Shown here: positions 33,625-42,867 of the stretch, piece after piece
Layout: every line of letters starts with the position of its first letter
How positions within the stretch are numbered: position 1 is the stretch's first letter
DNA from: Hyphomicrobiales bacterium
Lineage (GTDB): Bacteria > Pseudomonadota > Alphaproteobacteria > Rhizobiales > JACESI01
NCBI GenBank assembly: GCA_039973685.1
Contig: JBDWKL010000015.1
Location: forward strand, 1-50,519
Length of the DNA stretch: 50,519 nt
Reading direction: 5' to 3'
Notes under the pieces: generated by a model
The model's database searches: none
Told to the model about the DNA's origin: nothing
Seen by the model: the letters and a program-made list of their open reading frames with translations, nothing else
Position numbers and translations under genes: made by a program

Positions 33625-35793
33625 ATGGTTATGAAAAACAAACATAAACGCACTATTGGACTGATCTGCTTAGCGGTTGTGATTTTTTTCACGGCAAGCA
33701 TCAGTGCGCTTAATTTTTCTATCAATCGCGCTTTATCCAATAATGCCGAGAAAACCGGTATTAATTGGTCCAAGCACATAGCCCATCATATTCCTGATCT
33801 CGGCGACCGCCAATATTATGAGAGCTTTAAAAATCTTCAGGGCGCGCTTCGCACAGAAAACCTTGCGCGGCTTGCAACAGACATCGTCAAAACCAGCGAC
33901 GTTTTCCAGATAGATGTCGTCAATTCTGATTGCTATTGCAGCATCAGCCTTGGCTCTTATTTCACAAAGCACAACAAAAAATCACAGAAAATTCTTGTCC
34001 GTCGGACCCATGCAAAGCCAGACAAAAATTTTAAGACCGACACATTCAAGGAAAAAGCATCATCTCTTCCGCCACACTTTTCTCACTCGGTTATGAAACA
34101 TATTTTGACCAGCAAGAAAAAGTTGCACAAAGCATGGCAGACCAAAGGAAAGTCACTGCAACAGGTGTCAATCGATTGGATGAAATCCGCACGAATAGCC
34201 AGTGATCACCAAACAAGAACATACGTTCAAACGGGCGACGGCATCGAAGCGCCAACTGTTTACGCTGAGGTTTTTTACTCTGTCAAAATCAATGGCGAAG
34301 TCATGTATATCCTCCGGACACTCGTGAACATTGAGGCGAGTGCCGCAAGCTACACACTTTATCACTATGGCGGCTTTACATTGATAATGGCGCTGTTGGG
34401 CGGCTTCTTCGCCGTACCCGCACGCAACTATTGGCTAGCAAGAGAACAAAGCCTTGCACTGGAAAAGAAAGCTTCGTTCTTTGAAACTTATGATCCCTTG
34501 ACGAAGGTATTAAATCGCAACGCGCTGCATGAAGCTGCGGAAGCGCAACTGAAAATCACAGGGAAAGATAGTTCTCCTTGGGTTTTAACTCTGGTTGAAT
34601 TGAGGAACCTTGCCGAGATCAATGACATATCAAGCCATAATTTTGGTGATACTGTTTTACAGGAAATGGCTGCAATTCTTGAAGCCCAATGCGGAAAAAG
34701 AAGCATCATTGGTCGCATCAGCGGCGCGACCTTCGCAATCTTAATGCCACAATATCTTTTTAATAAGAGGCAAGAATTCATAACACCAAAATTGAAACGT
34801 GGCTTTCAAATGGACATCGAAAACCGCAAGGTTTTAGTCGATTTGAACAGTGGTTCAGCTCAATATCCAGAGCATGCAGACACGTTTGATAATTTGCTGC
34901 GCAATGCCTCTTTGACCTTAAAACAAACGCAGGAAATAGGCGTCAACATCCATAAAACCTTTACGCCAGATTTTGCATCAGCTCACCGTGCGCGCGCTGC
35001 ATTAAAGCGGTCTTTCAAGAATGCTATTTTGTCGCAACAAATCATGCCGTATTACCAGCCCATTATAAACGCGGAAACAGGGCAACTTGTTGGGCTTGAA
35101 GCGTTGGCGCGTTGGATGCATCCAGTAAAGGGTGTTTTATCACCAGCGGCTTTTTTCACAGCTCTTGAAGATCCCGAAATCTCCGCATTGCTTGGCAAGG
35201 AAATGATCCGGCTTGTAACAGGGCATATGGGCTTTTGGAAAGCCGAGAAAGTCCCCTTCGGATATGTCGGCGTTAACATCAATGATGGTGACCTCGAGCG
35301 CAAAGGTTTTGTTCTTGAAACAGCGAAAGCCATTGCAGACAATGGGCTTTATGGGCCCAATCTATCTTTGGAAGTCAGCGAAAACTGTATTTTCGGCAAA
35401 AATAGCGATGATTATTTAAAAAAACTAACGCTACTCAAAGACGCAGGGTGCCGGATTGCATTGGATGATTTTGGTACAGGCCACTCATCTATCAGCCTAT
35501 TGAAGAATGTGCCCTTTGACACCGTCAAGATCGATCGTTCCTTTATTATCGATATTGAGAACAACCCGAAAGATCGCGCCATTGTTAAAGCACTGACGGA
35601 CTTGAGCCAGTCAATGGAATTCAAACTCATTGCAGAGGGTGTTGAGACCGATGAACAATTGGAAACAACCAAAAACCTAGGCGTTTCACTTATTCAAGGT
35701 TTCTTGTTTGCACAACCAATGCCGATGTCAGAGGTGGTAAGCTTCATCAAAACGGCACAGCGCTCAGCAATACCAGTTAAGATGGTGAGCTAA
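33625..35793 (+). CDS. Membrane EAL phosphodiesterase with degenerate GGDEF domain
   Basis: Two membrane helices (about 12-32 and 250-268) flank a periplasmic sensor of about 215 residues. A GGDEF-type domain follows (about 285-430); its active site reads GRISGATFAIL instead of RxGGDEF, so diguanylate cyclase activity is not expected. The EAL domain (about 465-715) keeps GLEALARW, the Asn of VGVNINDGDL, LEVSENCIF, ALDDFGTGHSS, VKIDRSFI and IAEGVET, so c-di-GMP hydrolysis is likely. ATG 33625 or 33631 are both possible; a GTG at 33619 is less likely. The cyclase-like domain may bind GTP and regulate the EAL domain, which is known for such hybrids but is inferred here. Confidence 0.9.
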   Translation: MVMKNKHKRTIGLICLAVVIFFTASISALNFSINRALSNNAEKTGINWSKHIAHHIPDLGDRQYYESFKNLQGALRTENLARLATDIVKTSDVFQIDVVNSDCYCSISLGSYFTKHNKKSQKILVRRTHAKPDKNFKTDTFKEKASSLPPHFSHSVMKHILTSKKKLHKAWQTKGKSLQQVSIDWMKSARIASDHQTRTYVQTGDGIEAPTVYAEVFYSVKINGEVMYILRTLVNIEASAASYTLYHYGGFTLIMALLGGFFAVPARNYWLAREQSLALEKKASFFETYDPLTKVLNRNALHEAAEAQLKITGKDSSPWVLTLVELRNLAEINDISSHNFGDTVLQEMAAILEAQCGKRSIIGRISGATFAILMPQYLFNKRQEFITPKLKRGFQMDIENRKVLVDLNSGSAQYPEHADTFDNLLRNASLTLKQTQEIGVNIHKTFTPDFASAHRARAALKRSFKNAILSQQIMPYYQPIINAETGQLVGLEALARWMHPVKGVLSPAAFFTALEDPEISALLGKEMIRLVTGHMGFWKAEKVPFGYVGVNINDGDLERKGFVLETAKAIADNGLYGPNLSLEVSENCIFGKNSDDYLKKLTLLKDAGCRIALDDFGTGHSSISLLKNVPFDTVKIDRSFIIDIENNPKDRAIVKALTDLSQSMEFKLIAEGVETDEQLETTKNLGVSLIQGFLFAQPMPMSEVVSFIKTAQRSAIPVKMVS

Positions 35794-35840
35794 ACGAGAA
35801 AATGCCCGCAAAGTCATTTCCTGGTTAGAAAGAGCTGCTT

Positions 35841-37280
35841 CTAGCCCTTATAGAGTTCGCTCTCTACACCAAGATAGCCATCCCACGCGAACCAATAAGC
35901 CACATGACCTGCAACACGGGCGAGCTCTTCGCCGTTTGGTCCAATCAGAAAATCTTCCGAGATCTTCCAGTCGCCGGCCTCTGACTTGATAACACCGTCA
36001 ACACTACCTGCATTGAAGGTTTGATCACCACGTTGATAGGCCCGAACCGTGCGGGTATCAGCGTCGCCAATAAGCACAATATTATTGCCTGCCATTGTGT
36101 CATTGATAATTTTTTTGTCGCTGAATGCCTTTACTGGCCATGCTTTCGCTGCGCCAAAATCGCGAATGCCAAACACAAATTCTTTGCGCTTTACATCGCT
36201 CTCATCGCGCACACGCGTCGGGAACATCAAATCTGGGCTTGAGAAATATTCGTTGTAAACAACGCCAGAACCGTAATCACGCAAGTGGCCCGTATCCAGT
36301 GACAACACTTTGGTATCTGGATGCTGCTTGCGCCATGCTTCCCACGATGTGATGGTCACAGGGCGGATTTTCAACTTAATATTCTCATCAACCAATTTAC
36401 CTGCAACAGGCTCACCCGTAAATTGATTCCAAAGTGAATTGGTTTCGCGATCAAACATCAGTTTGTTTGAGCGGTAGAGAAAGCCTGACGAGCCAAACAC
36501 CAACGGCTTTTCGCGGCCTTCTAATTGGGTTTCAAACAAAATGCCTGCCCCACACAAAGTGCAGTAAGCAAGGGCGACAGGAACGCCGCCAATAACGTCG
36601 TTGAACATTTCGTGCCAACCCATAACACGCAGCGGATAAGCGCGCACATCGCCGTTGATTTCAACACCAAAGACGAGATCGGTATTGAGCATATAGCCTG
36701 CGTCTTTTACATCCACGAGTTTTGGATTGTCGAGCGATGGAATGCCATCAACCCGCACGCCGCCCCACGTAATTTCCTCAAGGCGAATTTTCATCTTCTC
36801 ACGAGAAGAATATTTAGGGTCAAAGAACTGTTCGAACTTTGGATCGATATTGTAAAAGAACCGCAGCTTTATCGTGCGATAGCTTTCATGAGGCACAATT
36901 TCTGGGTGTGTTTCCTGCCACAACATCGCATCACGCCAAGTAACAATCTCTGTCCCTATCAATTTAGATAAGGCTGCTGCCATCGGCTTATAGTTTCCGC
37001 CAATACGAAGCATCATAACAAGCGTTGGAACAATATCTTTGTTGCCGCGAGCAACCAATTTATCCAACGCGTCAAGGCGTTCGTCGCTCGAGCCTATCAA
37101 AGCCAGCATGGAGAGGTCTTCAATGGATTTTTCAACAACCAGTTCAGCTGGAGCAGCGTCATCGCTTGATTGAGCAGCCGTGCGATCAACCAAGAATGCA
37201 GTTGCCGAAGCAGCAATCAACGATGCTGTCACCAAGGCTCCAGCGCGTGAGAACAAAACAGATTTCAATCGTTGGAACAT
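35841..37280 (-). CDS. DUF3179 domain-containing secreted protein
   Basis: The 479-residue protein begins with a signal sequence (MFQRLKSVLFSRAGALVTAS...) ending near DRTAAQS. The DUF3179 domain covers most of the rest: AYPLRVMGWHEMFND, GGVPVALAYCTLCGAGILFE with paired Cys, SGFLYRSNKLMFDRETNSLW and KVLSLDTGH. The function of this family is unknown; the conserved Cys-x-x-Cys suggests a metal or disulfide. ATG 37280 is chosen because GGAGAG lies just before it, while the longer frame adds an unrelated N-terminus. It stands alone, downstream of rpmB on the same strand. Confidence 0.85.
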   Translation of the reverse strand: MFQRLKSVLFSRAGALVTASLIAASATAFLVDRTAAQSSDDAAPAELVVEKSIEDLSMLALIGSSDERLDALDKLVARGNKDIVPTLVMMLRIGGNYKPMAAALSKLIGTEIVTWRDAMLWQETHPEIVPHESYRTIKLRFFYNIDPKFEQFFDPKYSSREKMKIRLEEITWGGVRVDGIPSLDNPKLVDVKDAGYMLNTDLVFGVEINGDVRAYPLRVMGWHEMFNDVIGGVPVALAYCTLCGAGILFETQLEGREKPLVFGSSGFLYRSNKLMFDRETNSLWNQFTGEPVAGKLVDENIKLKIRPVTITSWEAWRKQHPDTKVLSLDTGHLRDYGSGVVYNEYFSSPDLMFPTRVRDESDVKRKEFVFGIRDFGAAKAWPVKAFSDKKIINDTMAGNNIVLIGDADTRTVRAYQRGDQTFNAGSVDGVIKSEAGDWKISEDFLIGPNGEELARVAGHVAYWFAWDGYLGVESELYKG

Positions 37281-37390
37281 TCGTCTCTCCAAAAGGGCTG
37301 AAAGCCTCAATGCTTTTGAAAAGCAATACAACACCCACACACTAAGATTAAGAGCCGCAAGCCCCGCCTCACGCGCATGTGTATGAAAGT

Positions 37391-37422
37391 GAAAAACCCG
37401 GCTGATTAAAATCAACCGGGTT
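37391..37422 (-). terminator. Rho-independent terminator of rpmB
   Basis: On the minus strand AACCCGGTTGATT pairs with AATCAGCCGGGTT across two loop bases, followed by TTTTT. It lies 30 bases beyond the rpmB stop codon. Confidence 0.88.
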
Positions 37423-37451
37423 CAAAATTCTTTTTGGTTTAAAAGCAGTGC

Positions 37452-37745
37452 TTAAGCAGCAGCTTCTGCCAATTTGCGCTCAAGTTGACGCTTGATCAAT
37501 TTAGCACGGTCAGAAAGCTCAGCTTCTTTTGCTTTCGCAAGGAAGAGGTCCAAACCGCCACGGTGTTCAACCGTACGCAGAGCACTTGCAGAAACTTTCA
37601 ATGAAAACTTTTGATCAAGCGCTTCGCTCATCAAAGTTACATTACAAAGGTTAGGCAAAAAACGACGGCGCGTTTTGTTTTGTGCGTGGCTGACGTTGTT
37701 GCCAGACATTACAGCCTTGCCAGTAAGTTCGCAGCGGCGAGCCAT
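37452..37745 (-). CDS. rpmB: 50S ribosomal protein L28
   Basis: The 97-residue protein starts [20 protein letters not shown] and continues [18 protein letters not shown], the L28 signature. The C-terminal extension rich in Lys, Arg and Ala ([18 protein letters not shown]) is typical of alphaproteobacterial L28. ATG 37745 replaces the longer frame from 37826, which adds non-ribosomal sequence. It is a part of the large subunit near the E-site. It is transcribed alone, with a clear terminator. Confidence 0.97.
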   Translation of the reverse strand: MARRCELTGKAVMSGNNVSHAQNKTRRRFLPNLCNVTLMSEALDQKFSLKVSASALRTVEHRGGLDLFLAKAKEAELSDRAKLIKRQLERKLAEAAA

Positions 37746-38064
37746 ATCTCTATCCTTTTTTACTTCATATAAGCGGGCAATTGCCTCGCTTGATTTCTTG
37801 GTTTGACATAGGGCACGGTGCAGCAATCATTACTGAAAGTCGGCATCGACGCGTGACAATGTCGGAAATTTCGCCGTTCATACGAGCTAGCTGGCAATTC
37901 GTCAAGCAAGAACAGCAGATTCATCGCTCATCATGATCGATTTTTCTGCAATTACCACTTTCAACACCAACCAACCCACCCCATACCATGAATTTTGTCT
38001 ATAAATGCGTTGTTGGTTGTCATATATTAACCTTATTCCGTAATTAGTGCGGGACAAGGTTAAT

Positions 38065-38949
38065 ATGATTTTACAGAAGGTTCCCGGGTCTTTGTCGTTA
38101 GTCTCGATCAAGCACTACTTAAAAAAATCAGCGCCACTTTTAGCGGTAACGCCTCTTTTAGTCGCGTCTGTCGGACAAAGTTTTGCAGCAGACACAGTGC
38201 GCGTCTTCACTAAGTATGGCATTTCGATTGCAGGCATCCCCATTGGCAATGCGCGCGTCAACACCGTTTTTAACGGTAAGAACTTCAAAATCTCAGCAAA
38301 TGGGCGCACAGCTGGGGTCAGCCGTTTGGTGTCTGATGGACGTGGAACACTGCGTGCAGAAGGCGTTGTCGGAAAAAACCGAGCATTCCCAAGCAATTTC
38401 AGCATGGACACAGTCGATGACAAGCTCATCACCAAAGTGCGCATGTCCATGTCTAAAGGCAACATCAAACGTCTAGTTGCCGCCCCACCACTTTTAAAGC
38501 GCGCGGACCGTATCCCCGTTTTGAAAAAACACCATCGCAGTATTTTGGACCCACTTTCAGCCTTTATGGTACCGCTAGACCGTGATGGAAAAATTGAGCC
38601 TGCCAAAGCCTGCAATAGAACAATTCCTGTTTTTGATGGATGGCAAAGGTTCGATATCCGATTGTCTTTCAGCACGACAAAAAATGCGAATTTGGGAGGG
38701 CGTGACGGCTACAACGGTCCTGTTGTGGTTTGCAAAGCCCGCTACGTGCCAATTGCAGGCCATCGTCCGACAAGAAAAGCCACCGTATATTTAGCAAACA
38801 ACCAAAATATGGAATTATGGCTGGCCCCGATTAAAGGCATACCAACTTTGGTACCCGTTCATTTGAGTATCGGCACAAAAATCGGCACCCTCGCTTTGTC
38901 GGCTAATATTTTCCAAGTTGCCGGCACAGATACAGCCTCATCACAATAA
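38065..38949 (+). CDS. DUF3108 domain-containing periplasmic protein
   Basis: A 294-residue protein with a signal sequence (about 15-40, LLAVTPLLVASVGQSFAAD). DUF3108 follows: KYGISIAGIPIGNARVNTVF and FKISANGRTAGVSRLVSDGRG begin the beta-rich domain. DPLSAFMVPLDRD and AKACNRTIPVFDGWQRFDIR carry the typical central motif, and CKARYVPIAGHRPTRKAT ends it. Family members are predicted periplasmic or outer-membrane-linked, with unknown function. ATG 38065 follows AAGG; the earlier GTG 38047 has no signal. Single-gene unit. Confidence 0.85.
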   Translation: MILQKVPGSLSLVSIKHYLKKSAPLLAVTPLLVASVGQSFAADTVRVFTKYGISIAGIPIGNARVNTVFNGKNFKISANGRTAGVSRLVSDGRGTLRAEGVVGKNRAFPSNFSMDTVDDKLITKVRMSMSKGNIKRLVAAPPLLKRADRIPVLKKHHRSILDPLSAFMVPLDRDGKIEPAKACNRTIPVFDGWQRFDIRLSFSTTKNANLGGRDGYNGPVVVCKARYVPIAGHRPTRKATVYLANNQNMELWLAPIKGIPTLVPVHLSIGTKIGTLALSANIFQVAGTDTASSQ

Positions 38950-39297
38950 AATAGACCAACGACCAGCCCAAACCGCTGCCGCCAGGCCTTGCCCGTCGTT
39001 TCGCCGTCTCAAAAGATAACCATTCATTCAGCAGAACATCCGATTTGCTCAGCGTTAAACTGTGTCCACCCGCAGATGAGCACTTGAGATTGAGTTATCT
39101 TCACCATCAACTGTGCGAATTTCCACGAATTCACGTTCATTGTTGGGCATCGTGGATGCATGTGTATCAAACCAAGACAGTTTTCAAAAAATTAGTTAAT
39201 TAAAACAGCTGTTTACTCGATTATTTTTAAACTCAATAGACAATGAAAACCCTCTTACCCCCTAGGTCTTGTAGGAACAGAACAGAAACCTATTGGT

Positions 39298-39323
39298 TCT
39301 CCTGATTCGGACAGGGTTTGTTC
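39298..39323. repeat. 26-bp repeat, copy 1
   Basis: CTGATTCGGACAGGGTTTGT with flanking TCTC and TC, identical over 26 bases to 39554-39579. Similarity continues about 30 bases further into a TTGG.CTG...GTTAA pattern. On the minus strand CCTG-TCCGAAT-CAGG forms a short hairpin. Confidence 0.75.
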
Positions 39324-39553
39324 ATGGCTTGGCCTGAAGTGTTAACAAACACCGAGAAAGCCATAACCCGCCATCAACGTTTCATAAAGAAATTCATGCG
39401 TGTCCCCGAAGGCGCATTGAAATCATTGAGTAACGGAGTTGAACACTGAATTAACCGTTTAAGACGCCTTTAAGCTTACGAATTTTCAAAATTAGTAATC
39501 AGTCGACGCAAAACCACAGCATCTGGTGGTGAACAAATCATATACACGGGAAA

Positions 39554-39579
39554 TCTCCTGATTCGGACAGGGTTTGTTC
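39554..39579. repeat. 26-bp repeat, copy 2
   Basis: Exact copy of 39298-39323. Downstream TGGTTGGACTGTTCGTTAAA parallels the region after copy 1, so the shared unit is about 55 bases. Confidence 0.75.
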
Positions 39580-39703
39580 TCTGGTTGGACTGTTCGTTAA
39601 AAGAAACCAATGACCACAAGAGCGTCGATTAAGACTTTAAAAAGAGAATTGCTTCGCTGTGAAACACCTTGAATAAATTGGTTAACGCTCCACTTTAAAA
39701 AAC

Positions 39704-39737
39704 CTATATATTTGAGTCACTTAGATTCAATATATAG
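39704..39737. repeat. Long AT-rich inverted repeat
   Basis: CTATATATTTGAGTC and GATTCAATATATAG pair with one mismatch and one bulge around a five-base loop. It lies between repeat copies 2 and 3. It could be the stem of a small RNA or a protein binding site; no T-run follows. Confidence 0.6.
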
Positions 39738-39796
39738 CTTACATGGAGAAATGATTCACAACATATTGAGAAGAACAAGATGTGAACTTCCTTGAA

Positions 39797-39821
39797 TCAC
39801 TGATTCGGGCACGGTTTGTTC
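39797..39821. repeat. 26-bp repeat, diverged copy 3
   Basis: TGATTCGGGCACGGTTTGTT differs from copies 1 and 2 by a few bases and keeps the GATTCGG and GGTTTGTTC blocks. CGTTCCGTTCCTTAACAA follows, matching the GTTAA end of the unit. It lies 134 bases before the helicase start. Confidence 0.65.
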
Positions 39822-39954
39822 CTGCCTCGTTCCGTTCCTTAACAATTGGCCATTTTTAACCGAATAAAATCACGTCTGCCCAAAGTTTTAGCTTGCGCTT
39901 AACAGGCGGTATGTATCAATTTGAAACTACCCGCGTTCCTCCGTCATTTTACTT

Positions 39955-42861
39955 ATGTACGATATCAATCAGCCCCGCCTAACAATCACCACTGGACACG
40001 GCGAAACTGTCCGTGTTGCTTCTGCGCGCGGTGTGACGGCTGTGCTTGGACCGACCAATACGGGCAAAACCCATCACGCAATCGAGCGCATGGTCTCTCA
40101 CGAAACTGGCATTATGGGTCTGCCGCTGCGTCTGCTTGCGCGTGAGGTCTATACCAAGGTCGTCGCTAAAGTTGGCGAGCACAATGTGGCGCTAGTCACG
40201 GGCGAAGAGAAAATTGTGCCTGACATGCCTCGCTTTTGGATTTGCACCGTCGAGGCAATGCCGCTTGATTTGACAGTGAACTTTGTGGCGATTGATGAAG
40301 TGCAATTGGCCCAAACTCTCGAACGCGGCCATATCTTCACCAACCGCATCTTAAATATGCGCGGATCCAACGAGACCCTGCTGCTTGGGGCATCAACGGC
40401 ACGGCCTGTGCTTGAAGAACTCATTCCAGGTCTCAATGTTATCACCCGCCCACGCATGTCTGAACTCTCGTATGTCGGCGCAAAGAAAATTTCGCGTCTG
40501 CCCAGACGCTCAGCCATTGTCGCCTTTTCCAGCCAAGATGTTTATGCAATCGCCGAGCTTATTAGACGCCAAAGTGGCGGTGCTGCGGTGGTTCTTGGCA
40601 GTCTCAGCCCGCGCACCCGCAATGCACAAGTTGAGCTTTTTCAAAATGGCGACGTCGATTATCTGGTTGCAACAGACGCTATCGGCATGGGCCTAAACCT
40701 TGACGTCAACCACGTGGCCCTTGCTGCCATGCAAAAGTTTGACGGCTTTCAATTTCGAAATCTTACTCCTGCAGAACTTGGCCAAATCGTTGGCCGTGCC
40801 GGACGACACACGCAAAACGGCACCTTTGGTGTCACATCACGCGTTGAGCCTTTAGATGAAGCCCTTGCAGAACAGCTAGAAAGCCACGTCTTTGAACCGT
40901 TGAAAGTATTTCAATGGCGCACCAGCAAGCTTGATTTTTCTTCAATGCGCGCTCTACGCGATAGTTTTGATGCCGCCCCCACCTCCCCGCGCCTTGTAAA
41001 AGCGCCAGTTGGCGATGACATCACAACCCTTGAAGCAGCCATGCGCGACAACGAAACGCGCGACCTAATAGCCAACGCTGATGATGTGGAGAGATTGTGG
41101 GATGTGTGCTGTTTGCCAGATTATCGCAAAATTGCCCCTGCCGAACACGCCGATTTAGTGCTAACAGTCTTTGGACAGTTACAAAAACATGGAACAATCA
41201 AAGAAGATTGGTTTGCAAGTCAAATTGCACATGCTGATCGACTTGACGGGGACATCGACACATTATCTAACCGTATCGCACATATACGTACGTGGACTTA
41301 TCTTGCAAATAGACATGATTGGCTGCAAAACTCTACTCATTGGCGCGATGAAACACGTCAGGTAGAAGATCGCCTTTCTGATGCGTTACATGATAAGTTG
41401 ACACAACGTTTTGTAGATAGACGCACCAGCGTTTTGATGAAGAAATTGAGAGAAAGCACAATGCTCGAAGCTGAAATAACCCCTGATGGTGATGCAATCG
41501 TTGAAGGGGAAAACATTGGCAAACTTGAAGGCCTAAGATTTTCGCCAGACCCATCTGCCAGTTCTGGCTCTGAAGCCAAAACCGTGCGTGCTGCCGCTCA
41601 AAAAGCATTGGCGGGCGAAATAGAAAAACGCGCGGAGCGGATTGCAAAAGCGCCCAATGAAGCCTTCGTTCTCTCTTCAGACTTCACTATTCGCTGGCTT
41701 GGCGCCGTTATTGCCCGTGTTACCGCGAGCGATGACTTCCTTGCACCTAACTTCATTGTGCTTGCTGATGACCAACTAACCGGCCCAGCGCAAGAAAAAG
41801 TTACGAACCGTCTCCGTCTATGGCTTGATAATCAAGTCGCGACCGTATTGCAGCCCCTTGCTGATCTTAGAAAAGCTGAGGGCCTAGAAGGTCTAGCGCG
41901 CGGCATCGCGTTTCAATTGGCTGAAAATTTTGGTGTGATTGACCGGCGAGAAATTGCTAATGATATTCAAAACCTCGATCAAACAGCCCGTGGTTCTTTA
42001 AGAAAATTGGGTGTTCGCTTCGGTGCGTATCACATCTTCATCCCTGTTTTGCTGAAACCAGCGCCCGCCTCCTTGGTGGCAATGCTATGGGGTTTGAAAG
42101 AAGATCAAACAGACAATCCCGGCATTAGCGAAGTACCATCTATGTCTGCTGCTGGTCGCACATCGTTTGAAAGCAATCCAGAAATTCCTGCCGACCTTTA
42201 CCGTGTTGCAGGTTTTAAAGTATCGGGTGGCCGCGCTGTTCGCGTTGATATTCTTGAAAGACTGGCGGATATCATTCGTCCGCTTATTTCTTGGAAACCA
42301 ACAGAAAATGAGCCAACAGCGCCAGAAGGTGCTCTTAATGAGTTTGGCTTTACGGTCACGGTTGCCATGACTTCATTGCTTGGTTGTTCCGGCGATAATT
42401 TTGCGACTGTCTTAAAATCACTCGGCTACCGTGTCGAACGTCGCGAATTGCCTGCTGAAGAAGCACCAGCGACCGAAGCCGTTAGCGAAGAAGCGCCAAG
42501 CGAACTGCCTGCAGAAATTTCAGAAGTCCCTGAGATTAAAGCAACCCAAGCAAGTAACGAAGTAGCAGCTGAGGCAGATGGCGAGAATGCGGAAGAAACG
42601 GGTCCGAAAATTCTAGAAATTTGGCGGCCACAACCAGCTAATCGTGGCAATGCCACCCGTCCGCGTGAAAACGCCAATAAAGGCGGCAAGGGTAAGCCTC
42701 GCTCTAATAAAGGTACACATGACGCCAAAGGTGGCGGAAAAGGCAAACGACCGCCGAAATCATCCAAGCCTGATCATGCGGGCAAGCCAAAAGAAAAGAA
42801 GATCGATCCAGATTCTCCTTTTGCAAAATTGGCAGCCTTAAAAGCCGGATTGAAAAAGTAA
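39955..42861 (+). CDS. SUV3/MgpS-like ATP-dependent RNA helicase
   Basis: The 968-residue protein is a superfamily 2 helicase related to mitochondrial SUV3. Motif I GPTNTGKT is near residue 33, motif II IDEVQ near 114, motif III-like LLGASTARP near 150, and motif VI GQIVGRAGRHTQNGTFG near 278. A long C-terminal helical part follows. The last 130 residues are low-complexity: first Glu/Ala-rich, then Lys/Gly-rich (KGGKGKPRSNKGTHDAKGGG), likely an RNA-binding tail. Relatives take part in RNA turnover or translation control. No strong Shine-Dalgarno precedes ATG 39955. The S4, ferredoxin and CarD genes follow in the same direction, as in many Rhizobiales. Confidence 0.9.
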   Translation: MYDINQPRLTITTGHGETVRVASARGVTAVLGPTNTGKTHHAIERMVSHETGIMGLPLRLLAREVYTKVVAKVGEHNVALVTGEEKIVPDMPRFWICTVEAMPLDLTVNFVAIDEVQLAQTLERGHIFTNRILNMRGSNETLLLGASTARPVLEELIPGLNVITRPRMSELSYVGAKKISRLPRRSAIVAFSSQDVYAIAELIRRQSGGAAVVLGSLSPRTRNAQVELFQNGDVDYLVATDAIGMGLNLDVNHVALAAMQKFDGFQFRNLTPAELGQIVGRAGRHTQNGTFGVTSRVEPLDEALAEQLESHVFEPLKVFQWRTSKLDFSSMRALRDSFDAAPTSPRLVKAPVGDDITTLEAAMRDNETRDLIANADDVERLWDVCCLPDYRKIAPAEHADLVLTVFGQLQKHGTIKEDWFASQIAHADRLDGDIDTLSNRIAHIRTWTYLANRHDWLQNSTHWRDETRQVEDRLSDALHDKLTQRFVDRRTSVLMKKLRESTMLEAEITPDGDAIVEGENIGKLEGLRFSPDPSASSGSEAKTVRAAAQKALAGEIEKRAERIAKAPNEAFVLSSDFTIRWLGAVIARVTASDDFLAPNFIVLADDQLTGPAQEKVTNRLRLWLDNQVATVLQPLADLRKAEGLEGLARGIAFQLAENFGVIDRREIANDIQNLDQTARGSLRKLGVRFGAYHIFIPVLLKPAPASLVAMLWGLKEDQTDNPGISEVPSMSAAGRTSFESNPEIPADLYRVAGFKVSGGRAVRVDILERLADIIRPLISWKPTENEPTAPEGALNEFGFTVTVAMTSLLGCSGDNFATVLKSLGYRVERRELPAEEAPATEAVSEEAPSELPAEISEVPEIKATQASNEVAAEADGENAEETGPKILEIWRPQPANRGNATRPRENANKGGKGKPRSNKGTHDAKGGGKGKRPPKSSKPDHAGKPKEKKIDPDSPFAKLAALKAGLKK

Positions 42862-42867
42862 GCGCCT

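Larger units (their letters stand above)
38950..39954. other. 1-kb gene-free stretch with three repeats and a long hairpin
   Basis: No convincing protein gene is visible. The minus strand has a 31-codon frame (39150-39055, MPNNEREFVEIRTVDGE...) whose open frame begins after a TGA at about 39187. It reads like a protein end and may be a gene remnant. From 39290 the region carries three copies of TGATTCGGACAGGGTTTGTT-like sequence spaced 256 and 243 bases, and a long AT-rich hairpin at 39704-39737. This arrangement suggests tandem small RNA genes or a regulatory region. Confidence 0.5.

Noticed and set aside
39298-39821. CRISPR array from the three 26-bp repeats
   Set aside because: Spacing of about 250 bases, only three copies, divergence in the third and no cas genes.
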